From contig JASIRB010000185.1 of the NCBI GenBank assembly GCA_030323885.1, forward strand, positions 124,001-188,000: DNA of 64,000 bases. The letters are read 5' to 3'. The notes under the pieces were generated by a model that saw nothing but the letters and a program-made list of their open reading frames with translations, ran no database searches and was not told the origin of the DNA. Below are positions 33,836 through 44,519 of the stretch, one piece after another. A program made the position numbers and the translations under genes. Origin of the DNA: Branchipolynoe longqiensis. Taxonomy: Eukaryota; Annelida; Polychaeta; Phyllodocida; Polynoidae. The first letter of the stretch is position 1. Every line of letters begins with the position of its first letter.

Positions 33836-36708
33836 AGGTCCAAACACAAACTTTACAAGTCCCTGCAGCCTCTAAAAACACACAAACTGTAAGCAACTTT
33901 GTGGCTGGTAATATTAGGAATCATATTTCTGAGTGGCACAAAATTACTAGTGACCAAGAAATTATAGAAATAGTTAGGGGTGTTCAAATTCCCTTTACAC
34001 AAATTCCTGTACAAAGTATAATACCTTTTCCATATAACATTCAACCAGTTGAACGAGACGCACTAACTAAACAGGTACATAAATTCTTTGAGAAAGGAAT
34101 TATACAAAAAGTGACACACTGTTCAGGACAGTTTATTTCAAACATTTTCTCGAGACCGAAGCCTAATGGTGATGTTCGAATGATCCTGGATTTAACAATC
34201 CTTAATAAAAGGGTGGAATATCGACATTTTAAAATGTTCTCTCTAGATACGGCACGAGATCTGATTACACCAGATGCGTGGATGGCTAGTGTTGATTTAC
34301 AGGATGCATATTATACGCTTCCCATAATGGAACAATACCGAAAATTTCTTCGATTTATTTGGGATAACCAACTCTATGAGTTTACCTGCATGCCGAATGG
34401 CTTAGCTTGTGCGCCACGTTTATTTACTAAATTGCTTAAACCTGTTTTCTCGGTAATGGCGAGGAAAGGTCACATAATGTTTCCATACATAGATGATTCT
34501 TTTATTATAGCTTCAACACAAATTGGTTGTGTGAATGCAGTTTTGGATTTATGTGCATTACTCACTAAATTGGGATTTTATGTACATCAACAAAAGTCAG
34601 TGTTTAAACCAACAAAACAACTCAAATGTTTAGGGTTTATTCTGGATACACAGTCCCTTACAGTGTCGATAACAGAACAAAAACTAATTAAGTTTATGAC
34701 TACAGCGACTCAGCTTATTAAGTTATCAAAGCCAAAAATTAGACAGGTTGCTGTTCTTATTGGCATAATGACCTCATATGCACCTGCTGTGTTATATGGG
34801 AAGGCCCATATTAAGTCGCTAGAAATAGATAAAAATTTAGCGTTAACACAAACTAAAGGCAATTTTGAGCGAAAAATGTTTATTTCGCAAGAAGGGTTAC
34901 AGGATATTGGATGGTGGATGCAACATATAGCAAGTTCACCAAATCCAATCCGCATGGCGGAACCTAATACAGTAATTACTACTGATGCTTCGTTAGAAGG
35001 TTGGGGAGCTCATCGAGATGGGGTCACAACAGGAGGTAGATGGCTTGATGATGAAAAATCAGACTATATTAATGCACTAGAATTGCGTGCTATTTATCTG
35101 GGCTTACGTAGTTTAGTAAAGATAAATAAATCACAGGTTAGAATACTAACTGATAATACTACTGCCATGGCATATATTCGTAACATGGGTGGAACCAAAT
35201 CAAAGTCTTGCAATCAGTTATCTAAACTGATTTGGAACTGGGCACAGGCTCAACAAGTCTGGCTGACTGTAGCGCATATTCCAGGGTCACAAAATACACT
35301 TGCAGATTATAAAAGTAGAAATTTCCATGACCATTTAGAGTGGTCTCTCTCTACACATTTGTTTAACTTCGTTTGTGAAAAATGGGGTACACCTGAAGTT
35401 GACTTATTTGCATCACGAAATAATAACAAGTTACCCTGTTATGTTTCTTGGCATCCTGAACCGGATGCTTGGAAAGTAGATGCGTTTGCTATTACCTGGG
35501 AAAATAATTATTTTTATATTTTCCCACCATTTAGCATTATCAGCCGAGTAGTGAGAAAAATCGGCTTGGAAGGGACACATGCGATACTGGTGGTGCCCGA
35601 TTGGGACACGCAACCTTGGCTGCCAGCAGTTTCACAATGCAAAAGATCGTATACGATTCCCAAGAAAACTCGGGAATCTGACGCACCACGGACCGCTAGT
35701 GGTTCACGGCGACGTGTCAACGACGCCCCTATTGGCATTCCTTTTCTAAGGAAGCAGCTACAGCAATTTGGATTGGACAGAATTACTGAGGATAGGATAG
35801 TATCGGATGCCTGGAGGCCAGGAACTGTCAAAATGTATACAACCTATTTAAAGAAATGGGGTGTACATTGTTTGTTAATGAAAGTTAAGCCAACAAATCC
35901 AAAGATTTCACAAGTAGCTCGGTTTCTTCGTTCTCTAGAGGATGAAGGACTTTCCTTTGGATCGATTAATGCGGCGAGGTGTGCGTTATCAATTATATTA
36001 CCTAGAATTGATGGCGAAACAGTTGGAAAACATTATGTTATTTGTTATTTACTTCGTTCAATTTATCAAAGGAATCCTCCAAAACCAAAGTATAGTCGGT
36101 TTTGGGATGTTTCTATAGTATTTAAGTTGTTTCAGGCTTGGCCTCACAACTCGTGGTTAGATATAAAACAGTTAGGTTTTAAGGTCGCGGTCCTGTTATT
36201 GTTAGTAACCGGACACAGAGGACAGACGATTGTTGCTTTATCCTTAACTGGATTAGAAATAGACAAGCAACAAGCTACGTTTGATTTAGAAAAATTGCTC
36301 AAATCGAACACGTTAGGTGACCCTTTATCAACGGTTCACTTAGACTGTTTTCCGAATGATCGGAAATTATGTGTTGTGTCGGCCATACGGGCTTATATAT
36401 ACAAGACAAAGGATTTACGTGCATCACAACAACTATTAGTGAGCTTTATAAAGCCACATAAGGCGATTTCACGAGACACACTTGCCAGATGGACAATTAC
36501 GGTGTTGAAATTGGCTGGAGTGGATACGAGTAAATACTCTTCCCACTCAACTAGAGGAGCCATGGTCTCCAAGGCACGGGTGCTTGGTATTTCTGTGAAA
36601 AGAATACTAGCGCATGCAGGCTGGAAGACGGCTAAGTCGTTTGCAAAACATTATAATAAACGACTAGAAAAGCCTACCGGCGTTGCAAAGCGTCTTCTCG
36701 CCAACTAA
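33586..36708 (+). CDS. DIRS pol: RT, RNase H, methylase-like, tyrosine recombinase
   Basis: The polyprotein copies the element RNA and integrates the circular DNA. The frame is open from just after a TAA at 33583 to TAA 36706, in the -1 frame relative to gag. No ATG occurs before the RT core. A GTG at 33901 is codon 1 for the numbering here. The RT has the RPKPNGDVRMILDLT block, DLQDAYYTLP and catalytic YIDD at 196-199. RNase H follows with TDASLEGWG at 361 and TDNTTA at 417. A DAM-methylase-like block of the kind seen in DIRS elements has DLFASR and FPPF near 541. The C-terminal recombinase has the full set: Arg 773 (GHRG), His 882 and Arg 885 (HSTR), His 905 with Trp 908 (HAGW), and nucleophile Tyr 918 (HYNK). 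No internal stops or frameshifts are present, so the pol part looks competent. Expression probably needs -1 frameshifting or fusion from gag. Confidence 0.93.
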   Translation, partial: RGRDCSQEWQKHGWQEETGSSSFQKVTRGFSSTTVHQRNQTEFKLRSRVSGPGRSPRLDRQHRTANRSRVQLVETFPQGRVQVEVQTQTLQVPAASKNTQTVSNFVAGNIRNHISEWHKITSDQEIIEIVRGVQIPFTQIPVQSIIPFPYNIQPVERDALTKQVHKFFEKGIIQKVTHCSGQFISNIFSRPKPNGDVRMILDLTILNKRVEYRHFKMFSLDTARDLITPDAWMASVDLQDAYYTLPIMEQYRKFLRFIWDNQLYEFTCMPNGLACAPRLFTKLLKPVFSVMARKGHIMFPYIDDSFIIASTQIGCVNAVLDLCALLTKLGFYVHQQKSVFKPTKQLKCLGFILDTQSLTVSITEQKLIKFMTTATQLIKLSKPKIRQVAVLIGIMTSYAPAVLYGKAHIKSLEIDKNLALTQTKGNFERKMFISQEGLQDIGWWMQHIASSPNPIRMAEPNTVITTDASLEGWGAHRDGVTTGGRWLDDEKSDYINALELRAIYLGLRSLVKINKSQVRILTDNTTAMAYIRNMGGTKSKSCNQLSKLIWNWAQAQQVWLTVAHIPGSQNTLADYKSRNFHDHLEWSLSTHLFNFVCEKWGTPEVDLFASRNNNKLPCYVSWHPEPDAWKVDAFAITWENNYFYIFPPFSIISRVVRKIGLEGTHAILVVPDWDTQPWLPAVSQCKRSYTIPKKTRESDAPRTASGSRRRVNDAPIGIPFLRKQLQQFGLDRITEDRIVSDAWRPGTVKMYTTYLKKWGVHCLLMKVKPTNPKISQVARFLRSLEDEGLSFGSINAARCALSIILPRIDGETVGKHYVICYLLRSIYQRNPPKPKYSRFWDVSIVFKLFQAWPHNSWLDIKQLGFKVAVLLLLVTGHRGQTIVALSLTGLEIDKQQATFDLEKLLKSNTLGDPLSTVHLDCFPNDRKLCVVSAIRAYIYKTKDLRASQQLLVSFIKPHKAISRDTLARWTITVLKLAGVDTSKYSSHSTRGAMVSKARVLGISVKRILAHAGWKTAKSFAKHYNKRLEKPTGVAKRLLAN

Positions 36709-36794
36709 CAAGAATAGGTGAGAACAAAAATTTAGAATGTTATAATAATAAGAAAGAATGATATTAAGGATAAAAATGAATTATGTAAAGGTCT

Positions 36795-36926
36795 CCCTAG
36801 CCTGAGGCTAGCCTGAGGCTGTTTACCGAGGTAAAATAGTATAGTTATACGAGTCTTACCTTGGTACAGATGATGGATAACTGTTGTTTTACCGAGGTAT
36901 AAGCCTCGGATAGATGTGGGCTAGGG
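36795..36926. repeat. DIRS internal complementary region (ICR)
   Basis: A head-to-tail join of complements to both element ends: 36795-36839 pairs with 31716-31759 and 36844-36926 pairs with about 37063-37142. The join reads GGTAAAATAG-TATA-GTTATACGAG and predicts the sequence where the two ends meet in the circular DNA. Confidence 0.92.
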
Positions 36927-37032
36927 CCCTCCCGCCACACCCTGCCACATCTATTCCGTTGGTGTACCTTTTCGGTAAAGTAATAGTATCCATTGTTTGA
37001 AAGTCATTTTTTTCCTCAATAAGTAGGTTAAG

Positions 37033-37151
37033 ATTGCTGGTACCGGACGTGCTTACCTCTCCCTAGCCCACATCTATCCGAGGCTTATACCTCGGTAAAA
37101 CAACAGTTATCCATATCTGTACCAAGGTAAGACTCGTATAACATATACTAT
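37033..37151 (-). repeat. DIRS right inverted terminal repeat
   Basis: ATTGCTGGTACCGGACGTGC opens the part complementary to the left terminus. The outer 75 bases or so are not in the left terminus but are copied in the ICR. CTAT at 37148-37151 matches the first four bases of the left end, so the recombinase crossover may lie there. Confidence 0.85.
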
Positions 37152-37382
37152 ATATGGGAATATAGATCTGTTCACTTTTTAATCAAGGGTAATCTGTACT
37201 TACACAGTTAAACAGGTATGACTTGAAATAGTGTGTATTGCATGATATTTTATTTTTTAATGGTGTTGGTTTTGTAGCTCACTGTCGGCCTATTTATTTG
37301 CAGGTTTAATAAGGGGGGTTGTGTAGTGCTACCTTTATTATAGTTTAGTAGGGGTGGATTGTGTAATCCTACTTTTATACTG

Positions 37383-37646
37383 CAAGCATGTGATTTCTCT
37401 GGTTTTAACCGGAATTCCGTTTTTTTTCTGACCGCCGAAACCGGAATTCCGTTGTTAAAAAAAAAACACGTTGTTTTTTAAAAGAAATTCCATTGGTTTT
37501 TTTTAATTCCGTTTTTTTCCTGGCCACCGAAACACCTCTGAAATACACTATTTGCATCCCTCTCGCAACTCAGTGGGGTGCTGTGTGTCCCCATGATAAC
37601 CAAAACAAGTTTTCAGTTTTTTTCCCTGCACCCAATCACGTGCCTG
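37383..37646. mobile_element. M-O MITE (copy 1)
   Basis: It begins CAAGCATGTGATTTCT and ends AATCACGTGCCTG. The interior shares AAACACCTCTGAAATACACT, GCATCCCTCTC and CTGCACCCAATCAC with 39694-39894, plus an extra CCGGAATTCCGTT repeat. Confidence 0.75.
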
Positions 37647-37689
37647 ATAAAGATACTGGTTAGTATGCATATGTTATATAGGTCTACCT

Positions 37690-38455
37690 TCTTACTGGTT
37701 TGGTAAGCATACACTGTAAAGGGATACCTTTATACTCATGTCCTGATATAGCCTTAGATGTTGCGATGGACGTAAAACTCAACCAACCAACTTATGCTGA
37801 TTTAGTAAGCATTCATTGTGTGGGCATACCTTTATATTGATTTAGTATGTAGTGTGTAGTCATACATTTATGCCCATTTTGGAAGCATACACAGTGTAGG
37901 CCTACCTTTATACTGATTTAGTAGGCATATATTGTGTAGGCCTAGCTTTATACAGATATTTTAGGCATGGATTGTGTAGGCTTATCTGTATACTGGTTTA
38001 GTAGGCATGGATTGTGTAGGCTTAGCTCTATACTGTTTTAGTAGGCATACGTTGTGTAGGCCTACCTTTATACTCGTTTAGTAAGCTTACATTATGTTGG
38101 CCTACCTTTATACTGATTCAGTAAGAACACACTGTGTAGACCTACCTTTATAATGATTTAATAAGAATACACCATGTATACTGATTTATTAAGCATATTA
38201 TGTGTATGTCTACCTTTACACATATTTAGTAAGCACACTGTGTATGCCTGCCTGTATACTGATTTAGTAAGCAGACTGTGTGTAGGCCTACCTTTATAAG
38301 AATACACTGTGTGGGCCTACCTTTATACTGATTTAGTAAGCATACTCGGTATAGGCCTACCTTTATAAGAATACACTGTGTAGGCCTACCTTTATACTGA
38401 TTTAGTAAGCATACTATGCGTAGGCCTACCTTCATAGTTATACTGACTTAGTATG
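37690..38455 (-). repeat. About 40-bp tandem array
   Basis: Roughly 18 diverged copies of a unit such as GTAGGCCTACCTTTATACTG plus ATTTAGTAAGCATACACTGT. A truncated S1 tail is embedded near 37736-37790. The repetitive frames are not genes. Confidence 0.85.
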
Positions 38456-39150
38456 GGCGTGGCCTTCAGTTGGTGCCATAGTGGTAGCGGTGCCAGCTGC
38501 ACCAGCCTGTCTCTCTGCCACCCGTGTCGGCACAATGAATGCCAACCACCAGGCACTGAATTACACCAGAGGTACACACTGACCAGCTTGCCGCAACCTC
38601 TGACACCTTTGTACTAGACGCTGATTCTCTGAGAACTGCAACACCGGAACTAGCCTGGTGGTTGATTGGTTGTTTGGAGTTTTGTGTTCTGGCAACATCG
38701 AAGGTCATATCAGGATGGGTACCGACTTGTGACAGTGCGCACTCATGGTGACTGTAGTACTGCCCCACTGGGAGGCCGGGCTACCAGCACCATGACGTGA
38801 TATCCCACTGATTCACATTATCCTGACACTGAGCCAACCAGTCCTTGCCCTATCCTAATAATGCAGAGCACCTGGCTAGGAAGGGACAAGTATCAATTTT
38901 AAAGTTATTGGGTTGACTCGACCAAGGTTTGAACCTGTGGGTTCTAATTCCACGATCTACCAAAATGGGAGACAGACGCTGAACTCATTCGGTCATCCCT
39001 TCTGGTCACTAGCCTCCTGAACAGGATCTTGTGGGTTCGATCACTAGCTGAGTCAAGCCAACGATTAAAGCCGTTGGCACACGATGCTACCAACCATGGC
39101 GCTGGCCATTATCAGGATAGGGCGAAGGCTGATTGACTACAACAATATAG
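38456..39150 (-). mobile_element. S1 SINE (reverse) plus an S1 head fragment
   Basis: A near full-length reverse S1 spans 38665-39005 (tail GGAGTTTTGTGTTCTGGCAA, head GAACTCATTCGGTCATCCC). It is followed by a + strand S1 fragment at about 39010-39135. The 38456-38660 stretch is unrecognised, and an AAT microsatellite lies at 39228-39252. Confidence 0.75.
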
Positions 39151-39399
39151 ATAGACAATTGCGAATCAATAAGCAAAGCATTGATGTGATGACGGGTAAA
39201 GAACAAAGATAAAGAGAACTGGATAATGATGATAATAATAATAATAATAATTTAAAAGAAAATAATAGTAGTGGCCAGACTCAGAAAGTAGGAGTTCGGC
39301 CAGCTTGGTTAACGAAAAGTCGAATCAATGCTATGCCACTCTGGATTAGCACCGTGTTCAAACCTTGCTTACATACCCGCCAGACAGAATGAGCAAATG

Positions 39400-39515
39400 A
39401 GTTACACCCACTGTCCATTTGGCGGGTTGTGTGAACCATGGCATACCAATGACTTAACTTGTCGCTACCTAGCCTGTCGCTTGGCATCATTAGGATAGGG
39501 CAAGGAGCAGTGGAA
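39400..39515 (+). repeat. S1 SINE fragment
   Basis: Head and early body pieces (CAATGACTTAACTTGTCGCT, ATTAGGATAGGGCAAGGA). Truncated on both sides. Confidence 0.65.
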
Positions 39516-39687
39516 TGAGGAAGGCCAATTGTCTGTGATTGAAATTCGCCCTGGTCAATCAAACAATGTTATAACAGTAACCCCCGCCCTCCATAAAAAA
39601 TACACACACATGCCTGATTCTAGGTGAAGATTTCAATTGTAGGAAGATTCGTTGTAGCAATGTATTTTGCATAAGTATGGACTTAAA

Positions 39688-39900
39688 TTTAATCAGGCAT
39701 GTGATTTCTCCGGTTTTAACCGGAATTCCATGTTTTTTTTTGGCCGCCGAAACACCTCTGAAATACACTATTTGCCGAAACGCCTCTGAAATACACTATT
39801 TGCATCCCTCTCACAACTCAGTGGGATGCTGTGTGTCCCCACGATAACCTTTTAAAAATTTCAGTTTTTTCCCCTGCACCCAATCACATGCCTGTTTAAT
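39688..39900. mobile_element. M-O MITE (copy 2) with TTTAAT flanks
   Basis: The element spans 39694-39894 (201 bp), with perfect ends CAGGCATGTGATT and AATCACATGCCTG. It is flanked by TTTAAT on both sides (39688-39693 and 39895-39900). An internal duplication repeats CGCCTCTGAAATACACTATT. Confidence 0.85.
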
Positions 39901-40076
39901 GTAACATTAGTTGCTCGACTGGAAGATCACCCCTTGGGGAAACCATGCAGTGACCTTACTGCATGTTTGTGGATCTATTAGATAAAACTCAACTCAACAC
40001 GCAAAAACAACCACCCGAGTAACATCATTACACTAGGTCCCAGGGAGCGGGCATATTAATACCTCTATCTGCGAGC

Positions 40077-40095
40077 GGGGGGGGGGGGGGGGGGC
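40077..40095. repeat. Poly-G run
   Basis: An uninterrupted run of about 19 G. Confidence 0.9.
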
Positions 40096-40244
40096 ACACA
40101 TGACCCACCTGGCCTCGCCTCCCTCATGTTTAAAGGTGGGACAGTGTTCACGCGTTAACCATGTGTGTACACCCAATCAGGAGGACAGGTACTCCGCGTT
40201 TGGGAGTCTTCATTTCATGTCATACTCATGGTGGAGTATTCAGG

Positions 40245-41965
40245 ATCAATCCAGGATTATTTAGTAGATACCCAGCTGGTACTAAGCACACAATTATTTG
40301 GTAGAAACCAGGCTGATACTAAGCGCATGATTATTTAGTAGATACGAGGCTGATACTAAGCACAGGATTATTTAGTACATACCAGGCTGATACTAAGCAC
40401 AGGATTATTTAGTAGATACCAGGCTGATACTAAGCACAGGATTATTTAGTAGATACCAGGCTGATACTAAGCACAGGATTATTTAGTAGATACCAGGCTG
40501 ATACTAAACAAGGATTATTTAGTAGATACCAGGCTGATACTAAGCACAGGATTATTTAGTACATACCAGGCTGATACTAAGCACAGGATTATTTAGTAGA
40601 TACCAGGCTGATACTAAGCACAGGATTATTTAGTAAATACCAGGCTGATACTAAGCACCGGATTATTTAGTAGTTATCAGGCTGATACTAAGCACAGGAT
40701 TATTTAGTAGATACCAGGCTGATACTAAGCACCAGATTATTTAGTAGATATCAGGCTTAAACTAAACAGGGGATTATTTAGTAGATATTGAGCTGATACT
40801 AAGCACAGGATTATTTAGTAGATACCAGGCTGATACTAAGCACCAGATTATTTAGTAGATATCAGGCTGATACTAAGCACCAAATTATTTAGTAGATATC
40901 AGGCTGATACTAAACACAGGATTATTTAGTAGATCCCAGGCTGATACTAAGCACAGGATTATTTAGTAGATACCAGGCTGATACTAAACACAGGATTATT
41001 TAGTAGATACTGGGCTGATACCAAACAGGATTATTTAGTAGATATCAGGCTGATACTAAGCGCATGATTATTTAGTAGATGCCGGGCTGATACTAAACAC
41101 AGGATTATTTAGTAGATGCCTTGCTGATACTAAGCACATGATTATATAGTAGATACCAGGCTGATACTAAGCACAGGATTATTGAGTAGATACCAGGCTG
41201 ATACTAAGCACAGGATTATTGAGTAGATACCAGGCTGATACTAAGCACAGGATTATTAAGTAGATACCAGGCTGATACTAAACACAGGGTTATTTAGTAG
41301 ATACCAGGCTGATACTAAACACAGGGTTATTTAGCATGTATCAGCCTGATACTAAACACAGGGTTATTTAGCATGTATCAGCCTGATACTAAACACAGGG
41401 TTATTTAGCATGTATCAGCCTGATACTAAACACAGGGTTATTTAGCATGTATCAGCCTGATACTAAAACACAGGGTTATTTAGCATGTATCAGCCTGATA
41501 CTAAACACAGGGTTATTTAGCATGTATCAGCCTGATACTAAACACAGGGTTATTTAGCATGTATCAGCCTGATACTAAACACAGGGTTATTTAGCATGTA
41601 TCAGCCTGATACTAAACACAGGGTTATTTAGCATGTATCAGCCTGATACTAAACACAGGGTTATTTAGCATGTATCAGCCTGATACTAAACACAGGGTTA
41701 TTTAGCATGTATCAGCCTGATACTAAACACAGGGTTATTTAGCATGTATCAGCCTGATACTAAACACAGGGTTATTTAGCATGTATCAGCCTGATACTAA
41801 ACACAGGGTTATTTAGCATGATACTAAGCACCGGATTAGTTTGCATGTATCCGGGTTAGGCTGATACAAAACACAAGATTATTTAGGAAATATTTGTATG
41901 ATACTAAGCACAGGATTGTTTAGTAAATATTGTTATGATACTAAACAAAGGATTATTTAGTCTTT
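40245..41965 (+). repeat. 37-bp satellite array with a homogenised block
   Basis: About 46 head-to-tail units of the form AGGATTATTTAGTAGATACC plus AGGCTGATACTAAGCAC. From about 41315 to 41815 the units switch to a variant (AGGGTTATTTAGCATGTATC plus AGCCTGATACTAAACAC) that is nearly identical across about 14 copies, while the flanking units are much more varied. No coding content. Confidence 0.93.
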
Positions 41966-42322
41966 GAACGTCACTTCACATACCCATGCCTACCTCTGTG
42001 TGTGTTCATACATATATGTATGTTTGTCTGTGTGGAATTTCACCTGGGTCCGTGAGTACAACTTACTGTAGTATCAATCTGATACGGCACACAGGATTAT
42101 TCAGTAAACATCAAGCTGATAGTGATACGCCCTAAAGTTTGGTTAGATAATTAACATGCCGGGTATTTCTGGTTGGACTACACTATAGCCTAGTATAGGC
42201 TATAGTCGCTGTGAAAGCACTGTTAAGCATTTCATTTAACCCATTAGAAAAAGTGTAGGAAGGTTGGGTTATAAATAACCACATGATTCTGCAAGTACTC
42301 AGGGTTTTCATGGTTATGTATA

Positions 42323-42514
42323 CAGTAAAACCACTCTAACCGACCAACTCCACAGATCGACCACTCCCCTATATCGATCGTTTTATTTGGATCCCAAACG
42401 ATCGCCGCTACAATACCATTGTAATGAAATGAAAAACTCCCTAAGCCGACCACATCCCTAAATGGACCATTTATAGTCGGTCCCATGGTCGGTCGATTTA
42501 GAGAGGTTTTACTG
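42323..42514. mobile_element. M-I pogo/Tigger-like MITE (copy 2)
   Basis: CAGTAAAACCACTCTAACCG at the left and GAGAGGTTTTACTG at the right, with TA at 42321-42322. The right TA has decayed (GA). Confidence 0.85.
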
Positions 42515-42559
42515 GATATGCACAGTGCTCCATTAAACGACTTATGGACATAGACCATT

Positions 42560-43200
42560 TAAAAGACTTACAATCCAGGGGGATGAGTGTAGTGGTCTGC
42601 ACTGACCTCTCACAAAGACCCTATAATACTAAGACAGCTCACTCGGCCTGTATTGTGTAATCAAAATGATCAAACCCACCACTTGGTGCGCTGGCTGTTC
42701 TCTTGGTTAAACAGATGCTATATTATATGTATAAATGTATATATGAATGTGAAAGATGTGTGATGATGGCGATGCTGATGATGATGTGTATTTGTTCATA
42801 GCAATTTCATATTGATGTGAATTCATACTTACCTATCTCATGTATAATATAATTGGATGTGTTTACATGTGAAACACCAACCAGCAGCTGGGTTGATCAA
42901 ACCCGCCACAAGGTGGCACTGCGAAATTCTCATTACCATTGGAGAGATCGGGAGTGAGCCGTCTTAGTATTATAGGGTCTTTGCATCTCAGGCAAGGAGC
43001 CACATAGACAGGTGGGCGTGGATAGGGTGATGACATCAGCGACCCTAGGTGGTGTAATGGTTAGCACACTAGACCGGAATGCAAAAGATGTGGGTTCGAT
43101 TCCCCACTCTAGGCAGAATATTTCCCATTTTCATCACCCCCATGGCATAAGTTTTTGTAACTAAAACAAAAATCACAAACAAGCAAACAAACAAAACCTC
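42560..43200 (+). mobile_element. S4 SINE split by an M-H MITE
   Basis: The left S4 part (GGGGATGAGTGTAGTGGTCT) runs to 42612 and resumes at 42984 (AGGCAAGGAGCCACATAGAC). A tRNA-like head follows at 43044-43115 with GTGTAATGGTTAGCACACTA and GGGTTCGATTCCC. Related uninterrupted copies are at 59397-59540 and 59692-59875. Confidence 0.8.
42613..42983. mobile_element. M-H MITE (copy 1)
   Basis: TIRs CAAAGACCCTATAATACTAA and its complement. The flanks CCTCTCA and CATCTCA differ by one base and fit a 7-bp duplication. The empty site is seen in the S4 copy near 59408 (CCTCTCAGGCAAGG). It is close to identical to 62705-63087. Confidence 0.88.
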
Positions 43201-43454
43201 CGCCGGGAAATTCCGTCAGGTTTGGATGGGAGGATGATCTCACTCACACAATAGGTACAAACCCATTAACTATGGATTATGGAGGGGCTAGGACAGGGTG
43301 ATGGGGGTGGTTAGAACCTGCAGGGCGATTAGCCGAACCTGCTCTAAGTTCCTGAACACACGGTATTCATACAAACACACTGTTGGTGATAGAGCTCCAC
43401 CTACGTGGAAACTTGTTGACACTGTTTTCCTCGAAGTCAGTTCTGAAGGACACA

Positions 43455-43545
43455 TGGTTGGGTTGGTTGGTTGTTGGGAGTTTTTAAGTCTTTGCAACAT
43501 CTAAGGTCATATCAGGATGGGTACCGACTTATGACAGTGATAGGC
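43455..43545 (-). repeat. S1 SINE tail fragment
   Basis: GGTTGTTGGGAGTTTTTAAG and CATATCAGGATGGGTACCGA mark the reverse tail of an S1. Confidence 0.75.
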
Positions 43546-43554
43546 ACTGGGTTG

Positions 43555-44145
43555 TTTGTAACCTTATGACGGTTACCGGTTGCAGAATTGCAACATTATA
43601 GAGAGGCTCCGATAAATCGGCCCAATCTTTGGTTGAAGAATAATCTTCTGGTGGGACGGTTGTAGAAGCTGGGGGATGTCTTTACAACGATTAAACGACG
43701 AGTCGTTGGCGTGGTCCAGAATCTCCGGTCAGCCAGTAGCACAGCACTTGTATCCAGGCAGACAGCAGCAAAGGTTTCCGAGGAAGGGTGGGTAAAGATG
43801 GGTCCAGCGGTTCCAGAACAAAGCGAGAGAAACCTAAAGGTAAAGGGCCCCACCCAAGCACACAACTCCCTTGGTCAGGGGGAGAAGTATGCCTGGGAGA
43901 GAAAAAAAGGGTAGAGTCTAGGGAAGAGAAATGAGGAGAGTTGAGTCAAAGGACCGTGTCTATTTGCTCTATGGCGACCATCCAGCAAGCCAAAGACACA
44001 GGCAGAGTAAGAGTTGATGTGAAATGCTGGTGGGCTCCCCATCCTGGAACTCTTTTCAGACATATCAAGGAGGAGCGAGGCCAGCGGAGAGGAGATAGAG
44101 AGAGGTGTGGACGAAGTGTGGTCCGGATAGCAAGTGTGGGAGTGA
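43555..44145. repeat. Dispersed repeat R2 (copy 1)
   Basis: About 580 bp matching 56105-56680. Shared landmarks: ACGGTTACCGG, GGTGGGACGGTTGTAGAAGC, GTCAAAGGACCGTGTCT and GTCCGGATAGCAAGTGTG. It has no TIRs and no conserved frame I recognise. A LINE 3' part or an uncharacterised SINE-like unit is possible. Copy 1 carries extra sequence near 43838-43880. Confidence 0.75.
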
Positions 44146-44440
44146 CAGTGCACACTCATGGCGAATTTATAGTGCTGCCCCAATGGGAGACCAGGCCACC
44201 AGCATCATGACCTCATATTCCACTCAGTCACATTATTCTGATACTACGCCAACTAGTCCTTGCCCTATCCTAATAATGCCAATTGCCTGGCTAGGAAGCG
44301 ACAAGTATAAATGTTTAAGTCATTGGTTTGACTTGACCATGGTTCGAACCCATGGGTTCGAATCCCACGATCTACCGAAACGGGAGATGGACGCTCAACT
44401 CATTCGGCCATCCAGTCTGGTCACACAGGGTTGGGTTGGG
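44140..44440 (-). mobile_element. S1 SINE
   Basis: Reverse S1 body and head (ACTCATTCGGCCATCCAGTC), followed by a short GGGTT repeat at 44428-44462. The tail is missing, and its left side abuts R2. Confidence 0.8.
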
Positions 44441-44519
44441 TTGGGTTGGGTTGGGGTTGGGATTCATGCAGGCCAACACTCACAAAGCAGCATTTGCCAG
44501 TGGTTGCAGGAAAGCAAGG

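Larger units (their letters stand above)
31716..37151 (+). mobile_element. DIRS-like tyrosine-recombinase retrotransposon, complete
   Basis: A 5.4-kb element with all DIRS hallmarks: a gag-like ORF, an RT/RNase H/tyrosine-recombinase ORF and split inverted termini. The left terminus (31716-31788) and right terminus (37033 to about 37142-37151) share an inverted block of 36 bp (AGAGGTAAGCACGTCCGGTA in its middle). The internal complementary region (36795-36926) is the reverse complement of the left end (36795-36839) joined to that of the right end (36844-36926). This is the circle-junction template known from DIRS1. No target duplication is seen, as expected for recombinase integration. Confidence 0.95.

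Noticed and set aside
40245..41965. A CRISPR-like array
   Set aside because: The 37-bp units abut with no spacers, and the host is an animal. It is a satellite.
44428..44462. Interstitial telomere repeat (GGGTT units)
   Set aside because: A short pentamer run only. It is not the TTAGGG unit expected for molluscs, and it sits next to a SINE head.
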